From contig JBOGEX010000011.1 of assembly GCA_050741915.1 (NCBI GenBank), positions 1 to 53,517 on the forward strand: a DNA stretch of 53,517 nt, given 5' to 3'. Shown one piece after another: positions 8,443 to 17,095 of this stretch. Source of the DNA: JACCTH01 sp050741915 (lineage in GTDB: Bacteria; Actinomycetota; Acidimicrobiia; Spongiisociales; ZC4RG35). Made by a program: the position numbers and the translations under genes. Below the pieces are notes generated by a model. The model ran no database searches. It was given only the letters and a program-made list of their open reading frames with translations, and was not told the DNA's origin. Numbering within the stretch: position 1 is the first letter of the stretch; every line of letters begins with the position of its first letter.

Positions 8443-10098
8443 ATGACTACATCGCGACCGGTGATCCTTGCAGTCGATGACGAGCCGGAAGTCCTCAATT
8501 CGGTTGCCCGGGACTTGCGCCGTCATTTTGCCCGTGACTACCAGATCCTCCCTGTCCTGGGTGGCCCGGAGGCGATCGAAGCGATCGAAGGGCTCGCTCT
8601 CAAGGACAGTGCTCTCGCTCTGATCGTCGCCGACCAGAGAATGCCCGGCGCGACCGGCATCGATGTCCTCAAGGCGTCGCTGCAACACTTTCCGCTGGCG
8701 AAACGAACGCTGCTGACGGCTTATGCAGACACAGAAGCGGCCATCAGCGCCATCAACGAGGTCGGCCTCGACCACTACATCATGAAACCCTGGGATCCCC
8801 CCGAGAGCCTGCTCTATCCGGTGCTCGACGATCTGCTCGATGATTGGCAGGCCGACTTTCGCCCGACCTTTGACGCCATCCGCATCATTGGTCAGGAGTG
8901 GTCGCGGCCCGCCCACGATCTCAAGGCGTTTCTGGCCATGAACCAGATCCCGTACCGGTCGTTGGTTCCCGAACGGGATGAGGAGGCGAATCGCCTCATG
9001 GAAGGGCTCGGGGCGCGCATCGAAGACCTGCCAATAGTCGTTCCCACGGATGGAGAGCCTTTGTTCAATCCGGATCAAAGAGAGTTGGCCCAACGCCTCG
9101 GCCTCGCCATCCATGCCAAGGCACCGGCATATGACGTAGCCATCGTCGGGGCGGGTCCGGCCGGCCTCGCCGCCGCCGTATACGCAGCTTCCGAGGGCCT
9201 GCGTACCATCCTGATCGAGTCGGCCGCACCTGGCGGGCAGGCTGGCCAGTCATCTCTGATCGAGAATTATCTGGGGTTCCCGAAGGGGATCAGTGGCGCG
9301 GATCTCGCCCGTCGCGCCTATTCGCAGGCATCTCGTTTTGGAGCAGAGATCCTGGTGCCGGCCTCCGTCGCCAGCGTCGAGCGCAAGGACCCTTTTCGAA
9401 TCATCCACCTGGCCGACGGGACCCAAATCACGGCCAAGGCCATGGTCGCAACCAGCGGGGTTTCCTACCGACGTCTGCCGGCCAAAGGGCTCGAGGAACT
9501 GACCGGGGCTGGCGTCTACTACGGGACTTCCCGCATCGAGGCGCAGACTCATGCCAACCGACCCATGTACGTGGTCGGCGGCGGCAATTCAGCCGGCCAG
9601 GCGGCCATGTTCCTGACCCGCTTCACCGACTCGGTCACGGTCGTGATTCGAGGCGAGAGCCTTGTCCAAAGCATGTCTTCCTACCTCATCAATAACATCG
9701 AGGCGACGAAGGAGGTGTCGGTGCTGGCCAACACCCAGGTGATCGAGGCGAGCGGCGACAGTCACCTGGAGCGTTTGACCCTGCGAAACCTCATCACTGG
9801 CAACGAGACAACAGTGGACGCCGGAGCGATGTTCATCTTCATCGGCCAGCGCGCCCAAACCGAGTGGTTGGCCGATCTGGTTCAGCTCGACGAAAAGGGC
9901 TTTGTCCTCTCCGGCGCCGACCTGGGGCCCCTCGAGGGTTGGAACGTCGAGCGCGATCCGCTCCCCCTGGAAACTTCGGTCCCGGGCGTCTTCGTCGCTG
10001 GCGATGTGAGGCATGGGTCGATCAGGAGAGTGGCCGGAGCGGCTGGCGAAGGCGCCGCGGCGATCCGACTCGTCCATCAACACCTGGCCTCCCTATGA
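8443..10098 (+). CDS. Response-regulator receiver fused to thioredoxin-reductase-like FAD oxidoreductase
   Basis: A 551-residue fusion. Residues 6-125 are a receiver domain with acidic pocket D12/D13, phospho-acceptor D64 (VADQRMPG), T92 and K115 (MKPW). A linker follows. From about 228 there is a two-dinucleotide-domain flavoprotein: FAD motif VAIVGAGPAGLAAA, GGQAGQSSLIENYLGFP, NAD(P) motif VVGGGNSAGQAA and terminal FVAGDVR. The active-site CxxC of true thioredoxin reductases is absent; the equivalent region reads YYGTSRIEA. Disulfide reduction is therefore unlikely and electron transfer to another acceptor, or sensing, more likely. The next gene starts inside this stop codon (ATGA), making a kinase/receiver pair. 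The start at 8443 places the receiver at the N-terminus. Confidence 0.9.
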   Translation: MTTSRPVILAVDDEPEVLNSVARDLRRHFARDYQILPVLGGPEAIEAIEGLALKDSALALIVADQRMPGATGIDVLKASLQHFPLAKRTLLTAYADTEAAISAINEVGLDHYIMKPWDPPESLLYPVLDDLLDDWQADFRPTFDAIRIIGQEWSRPAHDLKAFLAMNQIPYRSLVPERDEEANRLMEGLGARIEDLPIVVPTDGEPLFNPDQRELAQRLGLAIHAKAPAYDVAIVGAGPAGLAAAVYAASEGLRTILIESAAPGGQAGQSSLIENYLGFPKGISGADLARRAYSQASRFGAEILVPASVASVERKDPFRIIHLADGTQITAKAMVATSGVSYRRLPAKGLEELTGAGVYYGTSRIEAQTHANRPMYVVGGGNSAGQAAMFLTRFTDSVTVVIRGESLVQSMSSYLINNIEATKEVSVLANTQVIEASGDSHLERLTLRNLITGNETTVDAGAMFIFIGQRAQTEWLADLVQLDEKGFVLSGADLGPLEGWNVERDPLPLETSVPGVFVAGDVRHGSIRRVAGAAGEGAAAIRLVHQHLASL

Positions 10099-11453
10099 GT
10101 ACGACGGCCGAAGTTCTCCGCGGGCTCCCCTACTTCTCCGATCTGCCCGAGGAGCTCCTCCAAACTGTTTGCGGGCTGTCCGAACAGATCGAGATCGAAA
10201 CGGGGACCGTGCTTATCGCAGAAGACAGCACCTCCGAAGAGATGTACGTTCTCATCGACGGCGAGCTGGTGGTTACCAAGCACCAGGACCCGCGCGATAT
10301 CGAGCTGGCCCGGATCGGTCCCGGTCAGGTGGTGGGCGAGCTGGCACTGCTCGACAAGGCTCCCCGGATCGCTTCGGTCTCCGCCACGATGTCCTCACGT
10401 CTGGTCCGGGTGCCGGCCGAGGCTTTCGAGGCGCTTCTGGAGGACTCACGAGTTGTCCGTCGCATGGTTGGCACCGTCACATCGCGTCTCCGCAATACCG
10501 AGCAAGTCCTTCGCCACGAGGAACGCATGGCGGCACTGGGCCGAATGGCCGCCCAGCTCATGCACGAACTCAACAATCCCGCCGCCGCCGTGGGCAGAGC
10601 CAGCCAGGAACTGGCGCGAGTCTACGAAGCGCTCAGTGTCGAAGTTGGGGGCCTGGTGCCTTCGCTGGGTGAGAGCGCTCGAACCGTTCCAGAGCCTCCC
10701 CGGCGGATGACGAGCCTTGAACGATTGGAGGCAGAACGCATCGTCGAAGCCTGGCTCACCTCCCACACCATCGAAGAACCGTGGGAGCTCGCCCCACCAT
10801 TAGTCGCGGCGGGTTGGAACACCGAGCTTCTCGACATGCTCATCGCGGGTGTCGACCCCGAGTTGGCACCTCGTTGGGTGCGTCTGGTCGCACTGAGAGC
10901 AAATGCGGGCGATCTCATCCGCGAGATTGGAATCGGGGCCAATCGCATCTCCGAGTTGGTGAGGGTCGTCAAGCATTACTCTTTCCTCGATCAGGCACCC
11001 ATCCAGGACGTGCTGGTGACCGAGGGGATCGACGACACCCTGATCCTCCTGAGGCACAAGCTGCACAGCATTGAGGTCGTGCGGGACTACGACGCCGATC
11101 TGGCGAAGGTGGAAGCTTCGGGTCGAGACCTGAACCAGGTCTGGACCAACTTGATCGACAACGCCGCCGATGCCATGGAAGGCGGTGGCACCCTGAAGCT
11201 CGTGGCTTGTAACCAGGACGATTCGGTGATCGTGTCAGTTTCGGACACCGGTCCTGGTATTCCTCCCGAGGTGGCAGAGCGAATCTTCGATCCGTTCTTC
11301 ACGACCAAGGAGCCTGGGAAGGGAACCGGGCTCGGGCTGCATACCGTCTACACGATTCTCACCCGAGCCGGCGGCAGGATCTCGGTGGCAAACAACGGCT
11401 CGGGAACGACCTTCACGGTCACCCTCCCCGCCATCGGCAAACGGGTTCTGTGA
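10095..11453 (+). CDS. Cyclic-nucleotide-binding sensor histidine kinase
   Basis: A 452-residue soluble histidine kinase. Residues 1-125 form a CAP-type cyclic nucleotide-binding domain whose phosphate cassette (GELALL, then PRIASVSA, with E82 and R91) keeps the ribose- and phosphate-contacting Glu and Arg. A coiled linker leads to the phospho-acceptor helix with H157 (LMHELNNP), then the HATPase domain with N box NLIDNAADAMEGG, G1 SDTGPGIP and G2 GKGTGLGLH. It is translationally coupled to the receiver/flavoprotein upstream, its probable phosphorylation partner. Conserved ligand contacts suggest that cAMP or cGMP is bound; a cyclase gene lies 6 kb upstream. The ATG at 10095 is chosen for the 4-base overlap and because upstream codons read as Arg-rich shadow sequence. 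Confidence 0.9.
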   Translation: MSTTAEVLRGLPYFSDLPEELLQTVCGLSEQIEIETGTVLIAEDSTSEEMYVLIDGELVVTKHQDPRDIELARIGPGQVVGELALLDKAPRIASVSATMSSRLVRVPAEAFEALLEDSRVVRRMVGTVTSRLRNTEQVLRHEERMAALGRMAAQLMHELNNPAAAVGRASQELARVYEALSVEVGGLVPSLGESARTVPEPPRRMTSLERLEAERIVEAWLTSHTIEEPWELAPPLVAAGWNTELLDMLIAGVDPELAPRWVRLVALRANAGDLIREIGIGANRISELVRVVKHYSFLDQAPIQDVLVTEGIDDTLILLRHKLHSIEVVRDYDADLAKVEASGRDLNQVWTNLIDNAADAMEGGGTLKLVACNQDDSVIVSVSDTGPGIPPEVAERIFDPFFTTKEPGKGTGLGLHTVYTILTRAGGRISVANNGSGTTFTVTLPAIGKRVL

Positions 11454-11490
11454 AGGTCCTCGCGGCTCGGGCCCGCGCAAACCTTCACAG
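11448..11490. repeat. Dispersed 43-base palindromic repeat, family A, copy 1
   Basis: Perfect 10-base terminal arms (CTGTGAAGGT and ACCTTCACAG) enclose an inner GC-rich stem CGCGG/CCGCG. The unit covers the last codon and stop of the kinase gene and sits between two convergent genes, so its hairpin may also stop transcription. A second full copy in opposite orientation lies at 35447-35489 (40 of 43 bases identical), with a half copy at 35508-35525. Confidence 0.8.
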
Positions 11491-11523
11491 CTAGTGGGGA
11501 AAGCGAGCGGGCGCGCCGCGATC

Positions 11524-12399
11524 TCAGGGGCGGCGGAACTCGCCCTCCACCCGGGCGACATGAACATCCCCGGGCATTGTCTCTAAGACCCCATCGGCGA
11601 CACTGCCGAGCAGGATCATCCGGGTGGCACCCGCCCCTCGGTTGGCCACCACCACCAGATCTACCCCTCGTCGTCGCACGACCTCGTCGATGGCCGTTGG
11701 AGGAGCCCCGTCGACCACCAAGGGTTTCACCCGGCCGGGCCACGAGGAGACGAATTCTTCCATGCGCTCGGTCGCCAGCTTGAGGCGGGTGGATCGGGCC
11801 GCCACCACTTCGACATCGAACAGCCCTGCCTCCGAGAGCGCAGGGTCCCAGCGATCGGGCAGGGAAAACACCGCCGTCAGCTCGGCCTCTGGATACCACT
11901 TGAGTGCGGCCTTGACCGCGGTCTCCGAGTGGCTCGAAAAGTCCACCGCGGCCATGACTTTCCGGTAGGGCATGCGCGGCTGACGACGAACGACCAGCAC
12001 ATCCCCCGTCGACATGATCGAAACCCTGCGGGCAATCGGTCCGCATCTCTCGACATCAACCGCCGACGTGCCGACCACCACCATCGAAGCTTTCTTGGCC
12101 TCCCGCACCAGCTCCCACCCGATGGAGCCTCGCAAGGCCCGGTGGGTCACCGGGACGGCGGCCCCCCGGTCCCGCAGCCAGGCAGCGACGTCCGACAGGT
12201 TCTTCTGATACCGCCCGAATAGCAAGCGCCCCAATCCATCGTCGAGGAAGGCCTCACTTGAGGACTCGTTGATGCTCACCAGATGGAGCGGCAGGCCGTG
12301 GGCCTCGGCGACCAGGCGGGCGCGCTCGGCCACCCGGCGACCGATCGGAGTCAAGTCGATCCCGGCCACGACCCGATCGGTCAAAAATTGTCCCTCCAC
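11524..12399 (-). CDS. Tandem universal stress protein (UspA, two domains)
   Basis: A 291-residue protein with two Usp domains (about 8-140 and 148-285). The second keeps an ATP-binding signature of the form GxGxxxxxxxxxGS (RGAGATRMILLGSVAD). The first is degenerate at that place (GTSAVDVERCG), so only one nucleotide site is likely. Tandem Usp proteins in actinobacteria respond to hypoxia, starvation and redox stress, and bind ATP or sometimes cAMP. The start overlaps the aat stop by 19 bases, so the two are coupled. Convergent with the histidine kinase. Confidence 0.88.
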   Translation of the reverse strand: MEGQFLTDRVVAGIDLTPIGRRVAERARLVAEAHGLPLHLVSINESSSEAFLDDGLGRLLFGRYQKNLSDVAAWLRDRGAAVPVTHRALRGSIGWELVREAKKASMVVVGTSAVDVERCGPIARRVSIMSTGDVLVVRRQPRMPYRKVMAAVDFSSHSETAVKAALKWYPEAELTAVFSLPDRWDPALSEAGLFDVEVVAARSTRLKLATERMEEFVSSWPGRVKPLVVDGAPPTAIDEVVRRRGVDLVVVANRGAGATRMILLGSVADGVLETMPGDVHVARVEGEFRRP

Positions 12400-13055
12400 G
12401 GGCCAGGGACTCTAGGAGCGCCGATCGCCTCCGCGAGCCGACGCAGATACTCAGCTCGACCGATCGCCACCGCGCCCAGTGAAGCGAGATGATCGGTCAC
12501 CCACTGCACATCGAGCAGGGCCGAGGGCTGCGAGGCCAACACCTCGACGAGTGACACCAACGCCACCTTGGAAGCATCCCGCTCCCGACTGAACATCGAC
12601 TCTCCCGCGAAGAGGCCACCAACCATGACCCCATAGAGACCGCCGACGAGGGCTCCGTTCGCGTTCAAGGTCTCGACCGAATGCACCCACCCCAGTTCGC
12701 TCATCCCCAGGTAGGCCTCGACGATGTCGGCAGTGATCCAGGCCCGGGGGCGGCCGGGATCTGCGCACGCCTCGATGACCCCTCGCAGGTCACGGTCGAA
12801 TGTCACCCGGTATCGGCGTCGCGATCGGCGGAGGGACCGCGACACTTTGAGTCCGGCAATTGGGATCGTTCCCCGTTCGACCGGTGACCACCAGCCCAAT
12901 TCGCCGTCCTCGGTGGGCATCGGGAAAAGACCCTGCCGGTAGGCCGCCACCAGGGTGCCGGGCTTGAGGTCGGCGCCAACCGCCACTAGGTCGTCCGGTC
13001 CGTAGGCGTTGGGTGAGGGAAAGTCCCAGCGGTTTGGGGGAGGTTCGATGGGCAC
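12381..13055 (-). CDS. aat: Leucyl/phenylalanyl-tRNA--protein transferase
   Basis: A 224-residue enzyme of the N-degron pathway. It transfers Leu or Phe from aminoacyl-tRNA to proteins with N-terminal Arg or Lys, marking them for ClpS/ClpAP. Family signatures are present: FPSPNAYGPDDLVAVGADL near the N-terminus, YRQGLFPM, WWSP, and the core GGLYGVMVGGLFAGESMFS followed by the QWVTDHLASLGA region. Length is normal. The start is 28 bases from the divergent aidB-like start, so the two promoters must overlap or lie inside the opposite genes. The downstream Usp gene overlaps it. Confidence 0.95.
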   Translation of the reverse strand: MPIEPPPNRWDFPSPNAYGPDDLVAVGADLKPGTLVAAYRQGLFPMPTEDGELGWWSPVERGTIPIAGLKVSRSLRRSRRRYRVTFDRDLRGVIEACADPGRPRAWITADIVEAYLGMSELGWVHSVETLNANGALVGGLYGVMVGGLFAGESMFSRERDASKVALVSLVEVLASQPSALLDVQWVTDHLASLGAVAIGRAEYLRRLAEAIGAPRVPGPWRDNF

Positions 13056-13083
13056 CGGCCAGGTATACCCTCGCGACCTGCCG

Positions 13084-14694
13084 ATGACGACCCATGAAGT
13101 CTCGAATCAGGCGCCACCGCTCGTGGACTACGACCTTGCCCATGCCGACCCGCTTCTCCTCGGAGCCGTGAGTGAAGGGGCAGGCTGGGCGATCCCGAAA
13201 CTGATCGAGTTCGGACGCCTCCTGGCGAGGGCGGAGTCGTACCAGTGGGCAGCCGACGCCAACCGCCATCCGCCGCAACTTCGCACCCACGATCGGTCCG
13301 GGAACCGAATCGACCAGGTCGACTTCCATCCCGCCTGGCATCAGCTCCTGGAGAGGGCAGTGGTCAGCGGACTTCACTCCCTTCCCTGGGAAAGCACTAC
13401 CCAGCCCGGAGGCCATCTCGCCCGGGCCGCCTTCGCTTTCCTCGACAACCAGATCGAGGCAGGTCATCTCTGTCCGATCTCGATGACCTATGCCGTGGTC
13501 CCCGCTCTCGCCCACAGCCCCGAACTGGCCGCGACCTGGACCCCCCAGATTCTCACCCGCTCATATGACCCAACGTTCGCCCCCATGGAGAAGAAGGCCG
13601 GAGTCCTGCTGGGAATGGGGATGACGGAGAAGCAGGGCGGATCCGATGTGCGGGCAGGTACCAGCCGGGCCGAGCCCGCAACCGACGGTTATCGAATCAC
13701 CGGCCACAAATGGTTCACGTCCGCCCCGATGAACGATGCATTTCTCGTCCTCGCCCAGGCTCGGCGTGGCTTGAGCTGTTTCCTGCTCCCCCGCCATGCC
13801 CCCGACGGCAGCGTGAACGAGATTCGGATCATGCGCCTCAAGGACAAGCTCGGCAATCGCTCCAATGCTTCGGCTGAGCTCGAGTTCGAAGGCGCATTTG
13901 CCCAGCTCGTCGGCGAGGAAGGGCGGGGAGTCAACACGATCATCGAGATGGTCAACGGGACCCGGCTCGACTGCATCATTGGATCGGCCGCCCAAATGAG
14001 ACAAGCGGTGAGCCAGGCGATCCACCACTGCCGGCACCGTCGAGCCTTTGGCAGCCCTCTGATCGACAAACCGGCCATGATCAACGTCCTCGCCGATCTC
14101 GAAATCGAGACTGAGGCGGCGGTGCTGCTGATGGCGCGGGTCGCCCTGAGCTTCGATCGGGCCGATGACGAACGCGAGCAATCTCTCCGCAGGCTTATCA
14201 CCCCCCTGGCCAAATTCCTCGTGACCAAACGCTGCACGGAAGTCGTGCACGAAGCCCTCGAGTGCCTCGGTGGCAACGGTTACGTCGAGGAGTCCGTGAT
14301 GCCCCGGCTGTTGCGCGAGTCACCGCTCAATGCCATCTGGGAAGGATCGGGCAATGTCATCGCCCTCGACGTGTTGCGCGCCGCCCGGACTCACCCCGAG
14401 TCAGTAACTGCGCTGAAGGAAGAGGTCTCTGGAATTGACGCTCGGATTGATGCGGCAGCCGATTCGGCTTTCGCCCTACTCGAAGGACTCGAAGACCCCG
14501 AGGGTCAGGCGCGGCTCGTCACCGAAAGACTGGGGGCGCTCCTCCAGGCGGCACTCTTGACCAAGAGTGCCGACCCGGCCGTGACCCATGCCTTCATCAG
14601 CACCAGATTGGAAGGAGCCGGAGGTCGGTTCTACGGCACCCTTCCTCACCCAAACGGTCTCGCCACCATCGTCGAAAGAGCCATACCTGCGTGA
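13084..14694 (+). CDS. aidB: AidB-like acyl-CoA dehydrogenase
   Basis: A 536-residue flavoprotein, close to the 541 residues of E. coli AidB. It begins THEVSNQAPPLVDYDL as AidB does and has MGMTEKQGGSDVRAGT, GHKWFTSAPMNDAFLVLAQA and, near the C-terminus, CLGGNGYVEESVMPRLLRES followed by AIWEGSGN. AidB is induced by alkylation stress and has weak isovaleryl-CoA dehydrogenase activity; a direct repair role is unproven. The ATG at 13084 is chosen because it starts the protein at the conserved N-terminus; an ATG at 13051 and a GTG-type reading at 13009 are in frame upstream. The next gene starts within its stop codon (GTGA). Confidence 0.88.
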   Translation: MTTHEVSNQAPPLVDYDLAHADPLLLGAVSEGAGWAIPKLIEFGRLLARAESYQWAADANRHPPQLRTHDRSGNRIDQVDFHPAWHQLLERAVVSGLHSLPWESTTQPGGHLARAAFAFLDNQIEAGHLCPISMTYAVVPALAHSPELAATWTPQILTRSYDPTFAPMEKKAGVLLGMGMTEKQGGSDVRAGTSRAEPATDGYRITGHKWFTSAPMNDAFLVLAQARRGLSCFLLPRHAPDGSVNEIRIMRLKDKLGNRSNASAELEFEGAFAQLVGEEGRGVNTIIEMVNGTRLDCIIGSAAQMRQAVSQAIHHCRHRRAFGSPLIDKPAMINVLADLEIETEAAVLLMARVALSFDRADDEREQSLRRLITPLAKFLVTKRCTEVVHEALECLGGNGYVEESVMPRLLRESPLNAIWEGSGNVIALDVLRAARTHPESVTALKEEVSGIDARIDAAADSAFALLEGLEDPEGQARLVTERLGALLQAALLTKSADPAVTHAFISTRLEGAGGRFYGTLPHPNGLATIVERAIPA

Positions 14695-15875
14695 ACCCGT
14701 CGGTGGCGGTCATCGGCGGTGGGATCGCCGGCGTCTCTGCTGCCTATGAGCTCGCCCTGACGGGCTGCCCGGTCACGCTGCTCGAAGCCGAACCGGTTCT
14801 TGCTTCGCACTCGACAGGAAGATCCGCCGCCCTCTACTTCGAGAACTACGGGGCTCTCCCCAACCGCGGATTGACAAGGGCCAGCAAGCCCTTCTTCGAT
14901 GCACCACCCGATGGCCTGGTCGACCATCCGCTCCTCGAGAGGAGAGGAGCAATGTGGATCGGCACCCCCGACCAGGAGCAAAGCTTGCGCGCTCATCTCG
15001 CCGACTCGGAAGCCGGAAACCATCCCGGGCGCTGGCTAAGCCCGGCCAAAGCCCGGGCCCTGGTCCCGGTTCTTCGGCCCGAATACCTCGGCGGGGCGGT
15101 ATTCGAACCTGAGTCGCTCGATTTGGATGTCGCCGGGCTTCATCAGGCGTTTGTCCGCGGCTTCCGCCGCATCGGTGGGGAGGTGCGACTCTCGGCCGCA
15201 GTCACTGGTCTCGAACGTCGCCGATCGCATTGGACGGTCACCACATCTTCGGAGCAGGTCGCCGCCGATGTGGTGGTCGACGCCGCCGGTGCCTGGGGCG
15301 ACGTCATTGCTGCCATGGCCGGAGCGCGACAGGTCGGGCTGGTCCCGATGCGACGCACGGCTTTCACGGTCCCCGGCGACAACGCCTATCGCCGTTGGCC
15401 GTTGGTCGCCGACGCCGACAACCAGTTCTACTTCCGCCCCGACGGAACCCAGCTCCTTTGCTCCCTGGCCGAAGAACGTGCTTCGCCACCAGAGGATGCC
15501 CGCCCCGATGAAGTCGACATCGCCTTGGCGATCGAAAGAATCAACCAGGCGACGACTCTCGGAATCCGCACCGTCCGCTCCTCGTGGACCGGCTTGCGGA
15601 GCTTCGTCCCCGACCGGGCGATGGTGATCGGTTTCGATCCGGTGGTCGAGGGCTTCTTCTGGCTGGTTGGCCAGGGTGGGACCGGAATTCAAACCGCTCC
15701 CGCCGCCGCCCTCCTCACCGCCGGCCTCATCACCGCTGGATCCCCACCTCCGGCCCTCGCCGATTACGGGATCGACGTCGCCGGGCTTAACCCGCGGCGG
15801 CAGGTGGACGGCCGAACTTCTCCATCAACTCCGCCACTCGTTCCAGAGGTAGCGCATGAGCAGTCCGGCCCTTGA
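14691..15875 (+). CDS. FAD-dependent amino acid/amine oxidase-like protein (DAO family)
   Basis: A 394-residue oxidoreductase. The N-terminal VAVIGGGIAGVSAAYEL is the FAD-binding Rossmann motif, followed by LLEAEPVLASHSTGRSAA, typical of the DAO/glycine oxidase/sarcosine oxidase group. The C-terminal part carries LRSFVPDRAMVIGFDP and WLVGQGGTGIQTAPAAA, the second FAD contact region. The substrate, a D-amino acid, sarcosine or similar secondary amine, cannot be read from the sequence. It starts at GTG inside the stop of the AidB-like gene, so translation is coupled. The last 89 bases overlap the convergent peptidase gene. Confidence 0.85.
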   Translation: MNPSVAVIGGGIAGVSAAYELALTGCPVTLLEAEPVLASHSTGRSAALYFENYGALPNRGLTRASKPFFDAPPDGLVDHPLLERRGAMWIGTPDQEQSLRAHLADSEAGNHPGRWLSPAKARALVPVLRPEYLGGAVFEPESLDLDVAGLHQAFVRGFRRIGGEVRLSAAVTGLERRRSHWTVTTSSEQVAADVVVDAAGAWGDVIAAMAGARQVGLVPMRRTAFTVPGDNAYRRWPLVADADNQFYFRPDGTQLLCSLAEERASPPEDARPDEVDIALAIERINQATTLGIRTVRSSWTGLRSFVPDRAMVIGFDPVVEGFFWLVGQGGTGIQTAPAAALLTAGLITAGSPPPALADYGIDVAGLNPRRQVDGRTSPSTPPLVPEVAHEQSGP

Positions 15876-16866
15876 AACCGGTCATCGTTTCGGCAGCACA
15901 AAGTGCGTTCAGGATCGACTCTTCGGTGGCGTTGACAACTGCGGCGAACAAGGCGTCGAGATGGTCCGGAGGTAGAGCCCTGAGCTCGTAGGCGCCGCGA
16001 TGACCTTGGGGATGGTGATTGCCCGTCGAGAACGCGATGAAGATGTCGCCCGAGCCGTTGTGCGCCACCCCACCCACGCGCGCCAACGCGATCGCCGCCC
16101 GGCGAGCGAGTCGGCGGCATTGATCGGAGACCACCGGGGCGTCGGTGGCGATCACGATGATGATTGAACCTTCGCTTCGTTCTTGCTCCCAGGGGATGGG
16201 GACCTCGTCAGAGGAGAGGTGCCTTCCGACGGGGACGCCGTCAACCCGCAGGTCGGCGCGCGACCCGTAATTGGCTTGCACGAGGACCCCCACCGTGTAG
16301 GAGTGCATGGCGGTGTCCACGACTCGCGAGGAGGTCCCGATCCCGCCCTTGAACTCGTGACAAATCATGCCGGTTCCGCCGCCGACGTTGCCCTCGAGCA
16401 CATCGCCCGAGCGGGCATCTTCGAGGGCGCGGCGGGCGTGTTCCTCGGTGAGGGCGAAAGCGTCGATGTCAGAGAGCCAGCCGTCGTACGTCTCGGCAAC
16501 GACGGGAAGCATGAAACCGTCGATCACTCCCCTCTCGACCGCAACTTTGATCATCGTGTCACGGACCAGGCCAACCTGATGGGTGTTGGTGATCCCGATC
16601 GGCGATCCCAAAAGACCCGACTCGTCGATCCAGGGGATGCCTGTCATCTCGCCGTTGCCGTTGAGGTTGAACCAGCCACAGGCGGCGTAGTCGGTCCAGA
16701 TGTCGGCGCGAGGGAAGATCGCCGTGATTCCCGTCCGCACCGTCCGGGGTTGATCAGCGACAAGGGTGCTGTGGCCGACTAGGACCCCGGGGACGTCGGT
16801 GATGGCGTTATGGGGTCCGGGAGGATGGCGGCCTATGACGACGCCGAGTTGGCGAATCCCACGCAC
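15787..16866 (-). CDS. P1/S58 family N-terminal nucleophile peptidase (DmpA-like)
   Basis: A 359-residue protein of the DmpA/BapA group, self-processing aminopeptidases that cut D-/L-amino acid amides or beta-peptides. Signatures are the N-terminal NAITDVPGVLVGHSTL, GNVGGGTGMICHEFKGGIGTS, and HNGSGDIFIAFSTGN, where cleavage before the Ser is expected to create the nucleophile. It has no signal peptide, so it acts in the cytoplasm. It starts with GTG immediately after the TGA of the 68-residue protein upstream, forming a two-gene operon. Its 3' end overlaps the DAO gene by 89 bases. Confidence 0.9.
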   Translation of the reverse strand: MRGIRQLGVVIGRHPPGPHNAITDVPGVLVGHSTLVADQPRTVRTGITAIFPRADIWTDYAACGWFNLNGNGEMTGIPWIDESGLLGSPIGITNTHQVGLVRDTMIKVAVERGVIDGFMLPVVAETYDGWLSDIDAFALTEEHARRALEDARSGDVLEGNVGGGTGMICHEFKGGIGTSSRVVDTAMHSYTVGVLVQANYGSRADLRVDGVPVGRHLSSDEVPIPWEQERSEGSIIIVIATDAPVVSDQCRRLARRAAIALARVGGVAHNGSGDIFIAFSTGNHHPQGHRGAYELRALPPDHLDALFAAVVNATEESILNALCAAETMTGFKGRTAHALPLERVAELMEKFGRPPAAAG

Positions 16867-17073
16867 TCAGTTCTCGTCGTTCCAGGCGGGATCGGTTTCC
16901 CACTCCTGGTTGCGTCGATCGACCTTCTCCAAGGCCGCCGCGGCCTCCTCCTCGGTCGGATAGGGACCGAGCCGGACCTCGGCCCGGCACCCGTACTCTG
17001 GCTCAACCGTCTTGTGCTCGAGGCAGTAATACCACTCCTCCCGGAGAGGATCGTTTTCTTGTGCATCTGTCAT
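16867..17073 (-). CDS. Small conserved actinobacterial protein (SPOR-like)
   Basis: A 68-residue acidic protein. The core WYYCLEHKTVEPEYGCRAEV followed by RLGPYPTEEEAAAALEKV and a RRNQEWETDPAW end matches a small conserved actinobacterial family with a SPOR-like fold. Two cysteines (in YYC and YGC) are a fixed feature of the group as I know it. Function is unknown; the SPOR resemblance would suggest peptidoglycan or protein binding but there is no signal peptide. It is directly followed by the peptidase start. Confidence 0.7.
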   Translation of the reverse strand: MTDAQENDPLREEWYYCLEHKTVEPEYGCRAEVRLGPYPTEEEAAAALEKVDRRNQEWETDPAWNDEN

Positions 17074-17095
17074 CGGATCGAGCCTAAAGCGAACC

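Noticed and set aside
8269..9114. 281-codon minus-strand frame across the ltrA/receiver divergent region
   Set aside because: Antisense to the receiver domain, no recognisable domain, would cover the promoter region.
9864..10094. Upstream extension of the cyclic-nucleotide-binding kinase by 77 codons
   Set aside because: It is the other frame of the receiver/flavoprotein gene; ATG 10095 gives the family N-terminus and a 4-base overlap.
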